Of a DNA stretch of 64,000 bases, positions 43,428-53,019 are shown piece by piece (the first letter of the stretch is position 1; each line of letters begins with the position of its first letter). The translations under genes were made by a program, and so were the position numbers. This stretch comes from Lachnospiraceae bacterium UBA7143 (GTDB lineage Bacteria; Bacillota; Clostridia; Lachnospirales; Lachnospiraceae). Under the pieces are notes generated by a model. That model did no database searches. It saw nothing but the letters and a program-made list of their open reading frames with translations, and had not been told where the DNA came from. Where the stretch lies: the NCBI GenBank assembly GCA_002491905.1, contig DKWV01000041.1:1-64000 (forward strand), written 5' to 3'.

Positions 43428-46400
43428 TTAAATTCCTTTAAAGGTAAAACTGAAACTCGTCTTTCCATCCGCTTTCAGGTGGTACTCCGGATGCACGGGC
43501 GCGCCCCAGCTATCATCGCCGCCTACACCCATCTGCCCACCGGCCACCCGCACCACCGTGTAATGCACAGGCGGCAGTTCGTAAGCATGTTTTGCGTTCT
43601 CAATCTCATGAGGCGTGTAAGGGAGCGCTGAAAAATTCATTTTCTCTCCCGCAAAGAGCATGCCTCGTCCCTGTCTGTCCGTCACTTTGGCGAAACGAAC
43701 CCCTGTCTTATTGCCACACTCCTGCGGCACAATATATGCCGCCATGTTATCCGCCACTTTGTTGCGGTAAACGCCCAGCTTCGCGCCCTGATCTCTGTCT
43801 GCATAAGTCTCCTCCGGGCCGTTGCCATACCACTCCAGCCGGTCATAATCCGCATTCAGCTTAAACAGCACGCCAAACTCCGGCATATCAGGCAATCCTT
43901 CCACCCCGTCATAGGTGAGCGTCGTCCGGATACTTCCGTCACCGTACACCTGATAGTTGAGCTGGCAGCCAGACGCCGGCGTAGTCTGGAGATCATAAAG
44001 ATAAGTCACGCTGACGTGATCCGCCTCTTCTTTTACAATAGGGTTCTCATATATCTCACCCGGCGCATCCAGTCTTCTCCCCACTTTTTTGCAGGTCGCA
44101 TAGAGACTTGCCAGTTTCCACTGTCCCTGTCTCCCCATCATGTTGTTGCCCTCGTCGTTATCCGTGGGCGCACGCCAGAAATTCGGCTTGGGAACTGCCT
44201 CTATCAATTCCTTCCCCGCATAGCGGTATGAGGTAAGCCCTCCTGCCGGCAATGAGAAAAGCGCGTCAAAGTTTTCTCCCCGGACACCTATATTATCAAT
44301 TCCGTGTATCACCACAAAAGGCTTCTTTTTCTCTTCGGGAGGATCCACCTTTCCGATCACCGCCTGCCCGAAGGCAACTTCATGACCTGCCCTGGCCCAA
44401 ATCTCATCCTCATTTAAGAGGAAGGAGATCGTCACCGCATACTCTCCCGGATCGTCCGGTGCTACAAAGGGTGCAGGATATGTCTCTTTGCATCCGGGAG
44501 CCACCGAAACGCCGGAAATCTCCTTTTGTTCCACCCTAATGCCGTCCCGCAAAAGTTCCGCCACACACCTGAACTTGTCTGTAGAGACAAAGAGGTTTTT
44601 GTTCCATACCTCAAAATGATCCTTTGTCACCGTCACGGCGATGTTCTGATAATTGTATTTTACCGCCTGCATCTTGGGAGACGCTTCTCGCTCCCCGCCG
44701 TAGGCAATGCCGTTTCCACTGAAATTATAATCGGTAGGCCGCTCTCCGAAATCGCCGCCGTAAGCCTGAAACCACTTCCCATAGCGGTCTTTCTTGTAGA
44801 TTGTCTGGTCGATATAATCCCAGATAAAGCCACCCTGATAGCCGGAATTTTCCTGATCCGCCAACTCCGTATACTTGTGCATCGCACCGCAGGAATTACC
44901 CATAGCATGCGTATACTCACAGCAGATAAAAGGCTTTCCGTCCCCGTTTTCCAAATACTCTTTTATGTCCACTACCTTTGCATACATACGGCTCTCCATA
45001 TCGGAGGAATCGTTGTATCGCCTGTCGTTAAAGACACCCTCATAGTGCACCAGCCGGGTCTTATCCAGCTTGCGGAAAAGCTCCGACATCTCGTAAATCG
45101 TCTCTCCACCGAAGGACTCGTTGCCCACAGACCAGATCAGCACTGCCGGATGATTTTTATCCCTCTGGTAACAGGAGTTGATGCGGTCAAACATCATATC
45201 CTTCCACTCCGCCTTATCGTCCGGCACGACAAAAGACATATCTTTTCTGCCCTTCATATAAGCGTCCCAGCTTCCATGGGATTCCAGATTGCTCTCTGCA
45301 ATCATGTACAACCCATAGCGGTCACAGAGTTCATAGAGCCGCTCGTCGTCCGGGTAATGGCTGGTGCGGATCGCGTTAATATTATTCCGCTTCATGGTCA
45401 CGACATCCTTGACCAGTTCTTCGTAGGAAATATGTCTTCCTGCCACGGAACTGAAATCGTGACGGTTCGCGCCCTTAAATACAATGCGCTTGCCGTTAAG
45501 GAGCATTCGGCTGTTCTTCATCTCAAATTTCCGGAAACCTGCAGGCTGGGACACATATTCCGTCGTCCCGCTCCCGTCCGCGCATACAATCTCAAGCTGA
45601 TATAAATAAGGTTCCTCCGCGCTCCAGAGCTTCGGCTTCTCCACCATCTCTTCAAAGAATATTTCCGGCTCCGCCTTTTGTTCTTTTTCAAAAAAAACTG
45701 TCTCACCGTCTTTCAAACGGAATCTGCAAATGCCCTCTCCCTTTGTCTTACAGTGCACAGCCAACTTAGCCCTCTCAAAGCCGCTGTCCTCAAAAATTGT
45801 TTCAACCGTCAGATCCTCCACATGCACCGCAGGAACTGCATACAGATACACGCTTCTATAGATACCCGAAAAACGGTAAAAATCCTGATCCTCGCACCAG
45901 CTTGAGGAAGTCCATTTAAAGACCTGAACCGCCAGCTTGTTCTCCCCGTCATGGAGATAGGGTGAAAGGTCAAACTCGGAAGGCGTAAAGCTGTCCTCAC
46001 TGTATCCCACATAAGCGCCATTTAGCCAGAGCGCCATACCGCTCTCTGCCCCCTCAAAGACAATGCGGATTTCCTTTCCCCTCATCTTTTCCGGCACTTC
46101 AAAATATTTCACATAGCTCGCCACAGGATTGAACCGCCCGGGAATCTCCCCCGGCAAAATCTCTTCTCTGCCGTCCCACGGATACTGGGTATTGACATAC
46201 TGCGGAATATCATAGCCTTCCATCTGGATATGCGCCGGCACACGGATATCCGCCCACGGCTTACAATCGTAGTCCTCTTTCTCAAACCCTTTTATGACAG
46301 AATCTGCATTCACCGCATAGGAAAACTTCCATACGCCGTCCAGAGACTGTATCAAACTGCTCTGCCCGCGCACTGCCTCGCCCGCATCTGCAAAGAAATG

Positions 46401-46478
46401 CAGGGCGGCATGCGCAGGAAGCACATTTTCTTTGAAAAAGCGGGGATCTTTCACTTTATCGTAATCAAACTGTGCCAT
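43428..46478 (-). CDS. lacZ: Beta-galactosidase (GH2, LacZ type)
   Basis: The 1016-residue enzyme splits lactose and related beta-galactosides. GH2 features are the sugar-binding N-terminal domain, FKGANRHDFSS near 340, the acid/base Glu in WSVGNESFGG and the nucleophile Glu in ICCEYTHAMGNSCG, followed by the long C-terminal beta-sandwich (small-chain type domain 5). No signal peptide is present, so it acts inside the cell on sugars imported by the ABC transporter encoded just upstream. AAAAGGAG precedes the ATG by 10 bases. Confidence 0.97.
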   Translation of the reverse strand: MAQFDYDKVKDPRFFKENVLPAHAALHFFADAGEAVRGQSSLIQSLDGVWKFSYAVNADSVIKGFEKEDYDCKPWADIRVPAHIQMEGYDIPQYVNTQYPWDGREEILPGEIPGRFNPVASYVKYFEVPEKMRGKEIRIVFEGAESGMALWLNGAYVGYSEDSFTPSEFDLSPYLHDGENKLAVQVFKWTSSSWCEDQDFYRFSGIYRSVYLYAVPAVHVEDLTVETIFEDSGFERAKLAVHCKTKGEGICRFRLKDGETVFFEKEQKAEPEIFFEEMVEKPKLWSAEEPYLYQLEIVCADGSGTTEYVSQPAGFRKFEMKNSRMLLNGKRIVFKGANRHDFSSVAGRHISYEELVKDVVTMKRNNINAIRTSHYPDDERLYELCDRYGLYMIAESNLESHGSWDAYMKGRKDMSFVVPDDKAEWKDMMFDRINSCYQRDKNHPAVLIWSVGNESFGGETIYEMSELFRKLDKTRLVHYEGVFNDRRYNDSSDMESRMYAKVVDIKEYLENGDGKPFICCEYTHAMGNSCGAMHKYTELADQENSGYQGGFIWDYIDQTIYKKDRYGKWFQAYGGDFGERPTDYNFSGNGIAYGGEREASPKMQAVKYNYQNIAVTVTKDHFEVWNKNLFVSTDKFRCVAELLRDGIRVEQKEISGVSVAPGCKETYPAPFVAPDDPGEYAVTISFLLNEDEIWARAGHEVAFGQAVIGKVDPPEEKKKPFVVIHGIDNIGVRGENFDALFSLPAGGLTSYRYAGKELIEAVPKPNFWRAPTDNDEGNNMMGRQGQWKLASLYATCKKVGRRLDAPGEIYENPIVKEEADHVSVTYLYDLQTTPASGCQLNYQVYGDGSIRTTLTYDGVEGLPDMPEFGVLFKLNADYDRLEWYGNGPEETYADRDQGAKLGVYRNKVADNMAAYIVPQECGNKTGVRFAKVTDRQGRGMLFAGEKMNFSALPYTPHEIENAKHAYELPPVHYTVVRVAGGQMGVGGDDSWGAPVHPEYHLKADGKTSFSFTFKGI

Positions 46479-46494
46479 CGTATATTAACTCCTT

Positions 46495-47307
46495 TTACTT
46501 GACTGCTCCGGTAATACCTTCTGCAAACGCATTCTGCAGGCAGAAGAATACAATCGCGGTGGGCAGGGTACAGATCAGTACGGCCAACATCAGCATACCG
46601 TAATCCGTCACATAACCCTGCGTCAGGTTCGCCACTACCATCGGCATGGTCTGGCTGGTAGCATCCGTCATGATTACCTTCGGCCACAGATAGCTGTTCC
46701 ATGCGTTCATGAACGTGATGGTCATAGCCGCCGCATAGGTGGAACGCATCGTCGGAATAAACATCTGGAAGAAAATACGGATCTCCGAAAGTCCGTCAAT
46801 TCTCGCCGCCTCCATAATATCATGGGGGAAGGATCTCGCGCTCTGCCTGAACATCATGATCAGAAACGGCGTCGAAATCGTCGGCAGGATAAATCCAATC
46901 GTCGTATTTAACCAGCCCGCCGTCGAGAACATCTGGAAGAGGGGAATCATAGTCGCCACAAAGGGAACCATCATTGCCAGCAGAATAACGCTCATAACTG
47001 CATCTTTCACCTTGTCATGGTAAATCTCAAAGCCGTATCCTGCCAGAGAGCTCACCACAAGCGACACCAGTGTCAGAATTACCGAATATTTAACGGAGTT
47101 GACAAACGCGCCTCCTACATTCTGATTCGCCAGAAGATTTTTGAGATTCTCCGCAAAATATGTCCCGGGAATCAGTCGTCCGCTGATAACTTCCGCACTC
47201 TTGTTTGTCGCCGCACTTACCATCCAATACAGCGGGAACACCGAGATAAACGATACGATAATCAGGAATACATACATAAAAAAGCTTCTAACCTTTGCCT
47301 TAGTCAC
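46495..47307 (-). CDS. Carbohydrate ABC transporter permease (MalG/LacG type)
   Basis: This is the second inner-membrane subunit of a carbohydrate uptake (CUT1) ABC transporter. The 270-residue protein has six hydrophobic segments and the cytoplasmic EAA loop EAARIDGLSEIRIFFQMFIP near 185-204, which docks the ATPase. The GTG at 47307 is taken as the start: AGGTGAT lies 4 bases upstream, and the gene then overlaps its partner by 8 bases. No ATPase gene is present in the window, so a shared MsmX-like ATPase is likely. Confidence 0.93.
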   Translation of the reverse strand: MTKAKVRSFFMYVFLIIVSFISVFPLYWMVSAATNKSAEVISGRLIPGTYFAENLKNLLANQNVGGAFVNSVKYSVILTLVSLVVSSLAGYGFEIYHDKVKDAVMSVILLAMMVPFVATMIPLFQMFSTAGWLNTTIGFILPTISTPFLIMMFRQSARSFPHDIMEAARIDGLSEIRIFFQMFIPTMRSTYAAAMTITFMNAWNSYLWPKVIMTDATSQTMPMVVANLTQGYVTDYGMLMLAVLICTLPTAIVFFCLQNAFAEGITGAVK

Positions 47308-48190
47308 GCTTATCACCTACTTTCATCTGCAGGAATGCCAGAATGGCAACCAGAATCAAAATTAAGAAGGACATCGCCGCCGCATATCCGAAGTTCGGCA
47401 CATACTTAAAGGACATATTGTATATGTAATGCGACATGGTAATGGAGGCGTTTGCGGGACCGCCGTCCGTCAGGTTGACCGACTCATCGAACAACTGTAA
47501 CGTACCGTTCGTGGACATGATAGCCGTCAGCAGAATGGTAGGCTTCAAAAGCGGCACCGTAATGCGGAAGAAGGTCTGAACCGCGGAAGCGCCGTCTATC
47601 TTTGCCGCCTCGTAAATCGAATATTCGATATTCTGCAGCCCCGACAGATAAAACACCATGTTGTATCCTGTCCACCGCCACAGAAGGGCAATGATAATAA
47701 CGATTCTGGCGCTCCATACATTTGTCAGGAACGCATAGGGCTGATTCAGGATACCCAGTTTCACCAGCAGCAGATTGATAATACCGTTGTTGGCAAACAG
47801 GGAACGGAAAATAACCGCGTACGCCACCAGGGAGGTCGCGCAGGGCAGGAATATCATGGTTCTGAAAAGACCCTTAAATTTCAAATTTTTATTATTTAGG
47901 ATAGACGCCAGAATCAATGCAAAAATCAGCATGATCGGCACCTGAATAATCAGATAGAAAAAAGTATTTTTAATGGACTGGATAAATACCGTGTCCTGAA
48001 ACATTCGCGTGTAGTTTAAAATGCCGCACGATTTCATAGCCGCGCCGACACCGGTTTTAAAAGATAACAATAGCGCCCTGAACATCGGCACAAAACTCAT
48101 CAGGAGAATCAGCAGTGCGCCGGGCATCAGGAATACCCACCCCGTCAAATTATGTTTTCTGCTAAGTGTCATTTTTTTTGGTTTGCTCAA
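47300..48190 (-). CDS. Carbohydrate ABC transporter permease (MalF/LacF type)
   Basis: This is the first permease subunit of the CUT1 transporter. The 296-residue protein has six hydrophobic segments and the EAA loop YEAAKIDGASAVQTFFRITVP near 190. It starts with TTG, preceded by AAGGAGGG at good spacing. Between it and the binding-protein gene lies a strong hairpin with T7, expected to reduce permease expression relative to the binding protein. Confidence 0.93.
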   Translation of the reverse strand: MSKPKKMTLSRKHNLTGWVFLMPGALLILLMSFVPMFRALLLSFKTGVGAAMKSCGILNYTRMFQDTVFIQSIKNTFFYLIIQVPIMLIFALILASILNNKNLKFKGLFRTMIFLPCATSLVAYAVIFRSLFANNGIINLLLVKLGILNQPYAFLTNVWSARIVIIIALLWRWTGYNMVFYLSGLQNIEYSIYEAAKIDGASAVQTFFRITVPLLKPTILLTAIMSTNGTLQLFDESVNLTDGGPANASITMSHYIYNMSFKYVPNFGYAAAMSFLILILVAILAFLQMKVGDKRD

Positions 48191-48221
48191 GAAATTCCCT
48201 CCTTCTCTTTTACTTTTGGAG

Positions 48222-48256
48222 AAAAAAAGGGGAACAGCCTTTTAAAACTATTCCCC
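48222..48256 (-). terminator. Intercistronic terminator between binding protein and permease genes
   Basis: GGGGAATAG and CTGTTCCCC pair over 9 positions (one G-U) and are followed by T7 on the minus strand. As the next genes have no obvious separate promoter, partial read-through is the probable mode, giving more binding protein than permease. Confidence 0.85.
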
Positions 48257-48294
48257 GATTAGTTATCTATCCGGCCAAACCCTGTTTAACCGAA

Positions 48295-49683
48295 TCAACC
48301 TCCCATGTTGAAGTTCACGGTATCTTCCGCAGTCTTTAACTCAGTGTCGATGTCAGCGCCATTGATGTAATTGGTAAGCGCTACCGCCACCGCATCACGA
48401 GCCTCATAGTAATAAACGCCTGTGATGTTGGAAGGAACCTTGGTGGAGAAATCAACGATCTTAGCGGAAACTGCGTCGCCGCCGAAGAACTCATTGGGCG
48501 TTGCGTATGCATCGGAATCACCTGCGGGTGCCCATGTTGCCAGAGCGCCGCTGGGAAGGATGTTGTCATACAGCTCCGTGCTGCCTGCGAAGGTGCTTGC
48601 AAGGAAATCCGTTGCCAGCGCCTGATCCTTACAATTAGTCGTCACCGCCCAGGAAGAGCCGCCGTTGTTGGAGTAATTGGTTGCATTTGCTGCACCTACA
48701 AGGCTGGGCATGTTGGTCAGCGCCCAGTTGCCCTTCTGATCCTCAGCCGTCTGGATGGAAGCCATGATCCAGCATCCATTGATGGTGCCTGCTACATCGC
48801 CGCTTACCATGGAACTGATATACTCATCCCAGCTATTTACCTCAACCAGAACGCCTGCATCTTTCAGGCTCTTATAAGTTTCAAGAACGACCTTTAAGGT
48901 ATCGTTGCCTACGATGTTAGCCGTGCCGTCCTCGTTGAACAGAGAAGCGCCTGCGGACTGCATCATCATCATGAGCAGATCGCACTCACCTGCCTGCATG
49001 GAGATGAGGGGCTTGCCTGTCGCTTCCAGAACCTTCTTACCATTTTCAAGATACTGGTCAAAGGTGATGTCCGTGAAGTCGTCAATGGTCAGGCCTGCCT
49101 GCTCCAGAATGTCTGTACGGTAGCATGCCACTACTGCGCCGTTATCAAAGGGAACGCCATAGTTCTTGCCATCCACTACGGAGTAAGCTGTCTTACCTGC
49201 CGCAAACTGCGAGAAGTCAATGCCGCTGTTTGTCAGATCAGCACAAACGTCCGGGAAACTGATTACATTTTTCTGGAAAGCATTGTCCTGCATCAGGAAG
49301 ATGTCAGGCAGTGTGCTTAAGTCGCCGGAAGTAGCCGCTGTGGTAACCTTGGTCTGAATATCTTCCCAAGGAGTCTCAACCACATTCAGTTTGAAATCCG
49401 GATGATCTTTCTGGTATACCTTCTCAGCCTCGTACATTGCGTTTGAGTTGAATGCCGGATCCCAGCACCACACTGTCAATGTACTGCCGCCTGCTGCTGC
49501 ATCTGCTGCAGGAGCCTCCTCTGCCGCGCCGCTGTCTGCCGCCGGAGCTTCCTCCGCTGCCGGAGCCTCCTCCGTCGCTGCCGCGCCGTTGTCTGCTGCC
49601 GGAGCATCAGAACCGCCGCCACAACCGACTAAAGAAAGCACCATTGTTGACGCCAATAAAGCTGCCAAAATCTTTCTTTTCAT
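48295..49683 (-). CDS. Extracellular sugar-binding lipoprotein of ABC transporter
   Basis: The 462-residue solute-binding protein (family 1) captures the sugar outside the cell. It has a lipoprotein signal (MKRKILAALLASTMVLSLVGC, Cys21), an Ala/Glu/Pro-rich linker of about 45 residues with repeated APAAE/APAAD units, and a binding domain starting LTVWCWDPAFN. The ATG at 49683 has GGGAGG upstream; the longer in-frame start is not supported. Together with the permeases and lacZ it forms a lactose/galactoside uptake unit, probably controlled by the AraC-type regulator next door. Confidence 0.93.
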   Translation of the reverse strand: MKRKILAALLASTMVLSLVGCGGGSDAPAADNGAAATEEAPAAEEAPAADSGAAEEAPAADAAAGGSTLTVWCWDPAFNSNAMYEAEKVYQKDHPDFKLNVVETPWEDIQTKVTTAATSGDLSTLPDIFLMQDNAFQKNVISFPDVCADLTNSGIDFSQFAAGKTAYSVVDGKNYGVPFDNGAVVACYRTDILEQAGLTIDDFTDITFDQYLENGKKVLEATGKPLISMQAGECDLLMMMMQSAGASLFNEDGTANIVGNDTLKVVLETYKSLKDAGVLVEVNSWDEYISSMVSGDVAGTINGCWIMASIQTAEDQKGNWALTNMPSLVGAANATNYSNNGGSSWAVTTNCKDQALATDFLASTFAGSTELYDNILPSGALATWAPAGDSDAYATPNEFFGGDAVSAKIVDFSTKVPSNITGVYYYEARDAVAVALTNYINGADIDTELKTAEDTVNFNMGG

Positions 49684-49807
49684 TTTTACTTCCTCCCGTT
49701 TGTTTTTTTGTGCACTTCGTGCACTGCTCTGTTTCTTTTTTCTCAATCAGAAAAGACCTTTCGTCATTTTGCATAACTACACGGCATTTTTGATTGATTA
49801 CATATGC

Positions 49808-49813
49808 ATTATA
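49808..49813 (-). promoter_or_regulatory. -10 box of the galactoside uptake operon
   Basis: A perfect TATAAT on the minus strand lies 125 bases before the binding-protein start. The -35 region (AACACA at 17 bp) is poor, as expected for a promoter needing an activator such as the adjacent AraC-type protein. Confidence 0.55.
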
Positions 49814-49849
49814 ACTCTATACGTCTCTCATGTGTTGTTATCAAAAACC

Positions 49850-49885
49850 AAAAAAGATGCAAATTCGACCACGAATTTGCATCTT
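49850..49885 (-). terminator. Strong terminator after the AraC-type regulator gene
   Basis: A perfect 14-bp stem (AAGATGCAAATTCG with its complement, 4-base loop) is followed by TTTT on the minus strand. It separates the regulator gene from the binding-protein promoter. Confidence 0.92.
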
Positions 49886-49949
49886 AATCGTTTAAGTTTC
49901 CGTAAATATCGCATTTATTTTTCTTTCATGCGGCAAAAAAAGGCATTAA

Positions 49950-50888
49950 CTACCACCCCTTATAAGCGGAAATATTATAATTGAGCAATTTTGCCTCATA
50001 ATTTTCCGGGTGAATCTTCCATTGGTAAGGCGTCACCCCCAGCACTTTCTTAAAATTCCGGTTAAAAGTCGACACAGATTGAAAACCGCATTTCTCAGCC
50101 ACCAGCTCCATGCTGTCCGTACTCTTCTTCATATATTCACAGGCGCCCTGTACCCGCACCAGATTCAGATAATCGGATGGGGTCATATTCATTGCTTTTT
50201 GAAACACGCGTCTGAAATTTGTCTCAGACATATGGCTGACTGCCGCCAGATCCCCGATCGTCAAATCCTCCGCATAGTGCTTTCCGATATAATGCAGGGC
50301 AACCGTCATATAGGAATCCCTGATGCTCTGTTTCTTCACTCTTCCTGACGGTTTCTGGTTTATTCTCGCAATATTGATCAAAAGCGACAGGAGCATTCCC
50401 CGGACGCTCTCCGCATACAGCTCTTTCTTATAACGCATTTCTTCCATAATATTGCGAATCAATCCTCCCACTTCCGGATATTGGGAGACCTCCACCGCCC
50501 ACGCCCGTTTATTGATAAGCATCGCAAGCTCATCGGCAAACATTGTGTTTTCCCGATAAATTTCCTGCAACAGTCCCTCTACATCTATAAAGAGATACTC
50601 CCACTTGCTGTAGGAAAAATTCTCACTGCTCGTATTATGCGGATAATTTTTCGGAATGATCGTAAACATATTCTCCTGATAGGGCACAAACTCATCGTCC
50701 AGCTCCACCTCACCCCTGCCGTCATAGCAGAAACCGATCTCCATATAATTATGAAAATGCTGGCAGTCCACGCCGTCGCCATAGAGACGCACCCAGGCCT
50801 CTCCGAGAAGCGCCAGGCAGGGCTCTCCCTGTGGAATCTCATAATAGCGGAACTGTATCTGTTTTTTCTTTTTTGTCCCAGCATTCAT
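49950..50888 (-). CDS. AraC family transcriptional regulator
   Basis: The 312-residue protein has an N-terminal cupin-like sensing domain (HFHNYMEIGFCYDGRGEVELDDEFVPY split around 43-70) and a C-terminal double helix-turn-helix: DLTIGDLAAVSHMSETNFRRVF near 217-238 and CGFQSVSTFNRNFKKVLGVTPYQW near 267-290. Position and orientation suggest it activates the downstream galactoside uptake and lacZ operon in response to a sugar; this is inference. The ATG at 50888 lies 157 bases after the ammonium transporter's stop, beyond a hairpin. Confidence 0.92.
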   Translation of the reverse strand: MNAGTKKKKQIQFRYYEIPQGEPCLALLGEAWVRLYGDGVDCQHFHNYMEIGFCYDGRGEVELDDEFVPYQENMFTIIPKNYPHNTSSENFSYSKWEYLFIDVEGLLQEIYRENTMFADELAMLINKRAWAVEVSQYPEVGGLIRNIMEEMRYKKELYAESVRGMLLSLLINIARINQKPSGRVKKQSIRDSYMTVALHYIGKHYAEDLTIGDLAAVSHMSETNFRRVFQKAMNMTPSDYLNLVRVQGACEYMKKSTDSMELVAEKCGFQSVSTFNRNFKKVLGVTPYQWKIHPENYEAKLLNYNISAYKGW

Positions 50889-50974
50889 CGTTATATCAAT
50901 TCCCCTTCTGGTTTATATCTATTGTACATTAGATTTCATTATTCCGCAATCAGACATTTCCTTTCCACGAACAA

Positions 50975-51002
50975 GTCCCCCGGCGGTAAACCGTCGGGGG
51001 AC
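50975..51002 (-). terminator. GC-rich hairpin after the ammonium transporter gene
   Basis: GTCCCCCGACGG-type arms form a 12-bp stem with a TAAA-type loop. The following sequence on the minus strand (TTGTTCGT) is only moderately T-rich. It lies 43 bases past the stop codon. Confidence 0.7.
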
Positions 51003-51045
51003 TCATTCTGATAATATATGCAAACTAAGGGATATAGGTATAAGC

Positions 51046-52812
51046 TTATTCTACGTCCTGCAGCGCGGCAAAATCTGTCTCGCCCGTGCGAACCTTGATA
51101 ACCTTATCTACATTGTAAACAAAGATCTTGCCGTCTCCGATATGTCCAGTATAGAGTGCTTTCTTTGCCGCCTCTACCACCGACTCCACCGGAATTTTGC
51201 TGACCACCACTTCCACCTTCACCTTCGGCAGAAGGGTTGCGTCCATTTCTACGCCACGGTATTTTTCGCCTGCACCCTTCTGGATGCCGCATCCCATAAC
51301 CTGTGTCACCGTCATGCCGGTCACGCCCAGATCGTTCATCGCCTTGCGCAGCTTATCATACCGGGACAATTTAGCTATAATCGCTACCTTATACATACCT
51401 GTAGCGGATGCCATGGGTACCTGCGCCACCTTCACTGCCGCATCTTTCTGCACCTGGGAAGCGGCGTCGTAATCCTCCACACCGAGGCTGGTATTTTCAT
51501 TCACATCCATAACCATAGCGCCCGACACATCCATAATACTAAAGCCTGAGTAAGCGGAAGCCAAACCGTGTTCTGTGATATCCAGACCTACAATCTCTTC
51601 CTCCTGAGAAGCCCTCAGGCCAACCGTCGCCTTAATCACCAGGAACACAATCGTAATCGTCACAACCGTCCATGCCGCTACAGAAGCAAAACCAACCAAC
51701 TGCAAACCTAAAAGTTTCAAACCGCCGCCGTAAAACAGTCCCGTAAGCTCCGTTCCCGAAGCGTCCGCAATCGAATATCCCGGTGCGGTATTTGTTGCGA
51801 AGAATCCCACAGAAATCGTTCCCCAGATACCGTTCATCATATGTACTGCCACAGCGCCTACCGGATCGTCAATCCGCAGCTTGTAATCCAACAGCCAGAC
51901 GCCAAACACCACCAGAAGACCCGCTACCGCGCCGATCACAATGGCGCCGAAAGCATCTGTCACATCACAGGGCGCGGTGATTGCCACAAGCCCCGCAAGA
52001 GAAGCATTCAGACACATGGAAACATCAGGCTTACCATATTTGATCCAGGTAAAGATCATACACACAACCGTCGCCACCGCAGGTGCAATCGTTGTGGTCA
52101 CAAAGATCGAACCGAGCTGTTCCACGCTGGTTGCCGCCGCACCGTTAAATCCGTACCAGCCAAGCCAGAGGATGAACACTCCCAGTGCGCCCAGGGGAAT
52201 GCTGTGTCCCGGAAACGCGTTTACCTTTGTTACTTTGCCGTCCTTGTCGGTATTGAATTTACCAATACGGGGTCCTAAGATCTTTGCGCCTACCAGAGCG
52301 GAAATACCGCCCACCATATGGATCGCACAAGAACCCGCAAAATCGTGGAAGCCAATCTGTGAAAGCCAGCCGCCGCCCCAGATCCAGTGCGCCTCTATCG
52401 GATAAATCAGTGCAGAGATCACAGCCGAATAAATACAGTAGCTCAAAAACTTCGTCCTCTCAGCCATCGCACCGGAGACGATCGTAGCTGTAGTCGCGCA
52501 AAACACCAGGTTAAATACAAAATTAGACCAGTCAAAATTTTCATAGGTCGTAAAAATGTCGAACCCGGGTTTGCCGATCAGCCCCATGAGATCCTCTCCC
52601 AGCAGAAGACCGAAGCCAATCAGGATAAACATCACCGTACCGATACAAAAATCCATCAGGTTCTTCATAATGATGTTTCCCGCATTCTTCGCTCTGGTGA
52701 AACCTGTCTCCACCATTGCAAAACCCGCCTGCATCCAAAAAACCAATGCAGCGCCGATCAGAAACCAAACGCCGAATATCTGACCGTTTACAACTTCCAT
52801 CAATTCTTCCAT
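51046..52812 (-). CDS. Ammonium transporter fused to a C-terminal PII signalling domain
   Basis: Residues 1-400 are an Amt channel with eleven expected membrane segments and family motifs such as MVETGFTRAKNAGNI, DFAGSCAIHMVGG and GAAATSVEQ. After a linker, residues 473-588 form a complete PII (GlnB/GlnK) domain: MYKVAIIAKLSRYDKLRKAM, a T-loop with GAGEKYRGVE (Tyr518 at the classic uridylylation position), LPKVKVEVVV, GDGKIFV and RTGE. Free PII proteins block Amt channels; here the regulator is tethered to the channel it would control. GAGGAGG precedes the ATG. The leader is long and structured, with an internal terminator. Confidence 0.95.
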   Translation of the reverse strand: MEELMEVVNGQIFGVWFLIGAALVFWMQAGFAMVETGFTRAKNAGNIIMKNLMDFCIGTVMFILIGFGLLLGEDLMGLIGKPGFDIFTTYENFDWSNFVFNLVFCATTATIVSGAMAERTKFLSYCIYSAVISALIYPIEAHWIWGGGWLSQIGFHDFAGSCAIHMVGGISALVGAKILGPRIGKFNTDKDGKVTKVNAFPGHSIPLGALGVFILWLGWYGFNGAAATSVEQLGSIFVTTTIAPAVATVVCMIFTWIKYGKPDVSMCLNASLAGLVAITAPCDVTDAFGAIVIGAVAGLLVVFGVWLLDYKLRIDDPVGAVAVHMMNGIWGTISVGFFATNTAPGYSIADASGTELTGLFYGGGLKLLGLQLVGFASVAAWTVVTITIVFLVIKATVGLRASQEEEIVGLDITEHGLASAYSGFSIMDVSGAMVMDVNENTSLGVEDYDAASQVQKDAAVKVAQVPMASATGMYKVAIIAKLSRYDKLRKAMNDLGVTGMTVTQVMGCGIQKGAGEKYRGVEMDATLLPKVKVEVVVSKIPVESVVEAAKKALYTGHIGDGKIFVYNVDKVIKVRTGETDFAALQDVE

Positions 52813-52847
52813 AACCTTTTCCTCCTCAATGAAGCATTTTTCTGCCT

Positions 52848-52963
52848 ATAAGCAGACTCGAAATGCTCCGCATTCCTCGTTCGCGTTGCTCGCCGTAATC
52901 CTTACAAAGCAGGCATTCGTGCAAGCATGATACCTGCTTTGCAAGTCTTCCTTCTCTGCTTAT
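52848..52963 (-). repeat. Structured conserved-core element, copy B (amt leader)
   Basis: An outer 9-bp stem (ATAAGCAGA at 52848-52856 with TCTGCTTAT at 52955-52963) encloses a 13-position inner stem (52901-52913 with 52933-52945, one mismatch). A further small hairpin (AATGC..GCATT) lies at the 3' side of the transcript. The core blocks CTCG..CCGT..CC, ATTCGTGCAAGCATGAT and GTCTTCC match copy A at 27651-27736 in order and orientation. It lies between the leader terminator and the ribosome binding site of the amt-PII gene. Confidence 0.65.
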
Positions 52964-52969
52964 ACGCGC

Positions 52970-53000
52970 AAAAAAAGCGCCTTGAGTTTCCTCAAAGCGC
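52970..53000 (-). terminator. Intrinsic terminator inside the amt leader
   Basis: GCGCTTTGAG and CTCAAGGCGC pair over 10 positions (one G-U) with a GAAA loop, followed by T7 on the minus strand. It begins only about 13 bases after the predicted transcription start of the amt promoter, so it can act as an attenuator or yield a short RNA of about 45-50 nt. It would also stop read-through from the DMT transporter gene. Confidence 0.85.
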
Positions 53001-53019
53001 CTTTGCTTTTATGCTTTGC

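Noticed and set aside
52813..53013. Known riboswitch or T-box in the amt leader
   Set aside because: No T-box motif, no glutamine-RNA core and no clear ANTAR two-hairpin motif could be matched; only a terminator and the structured repeat were supported.
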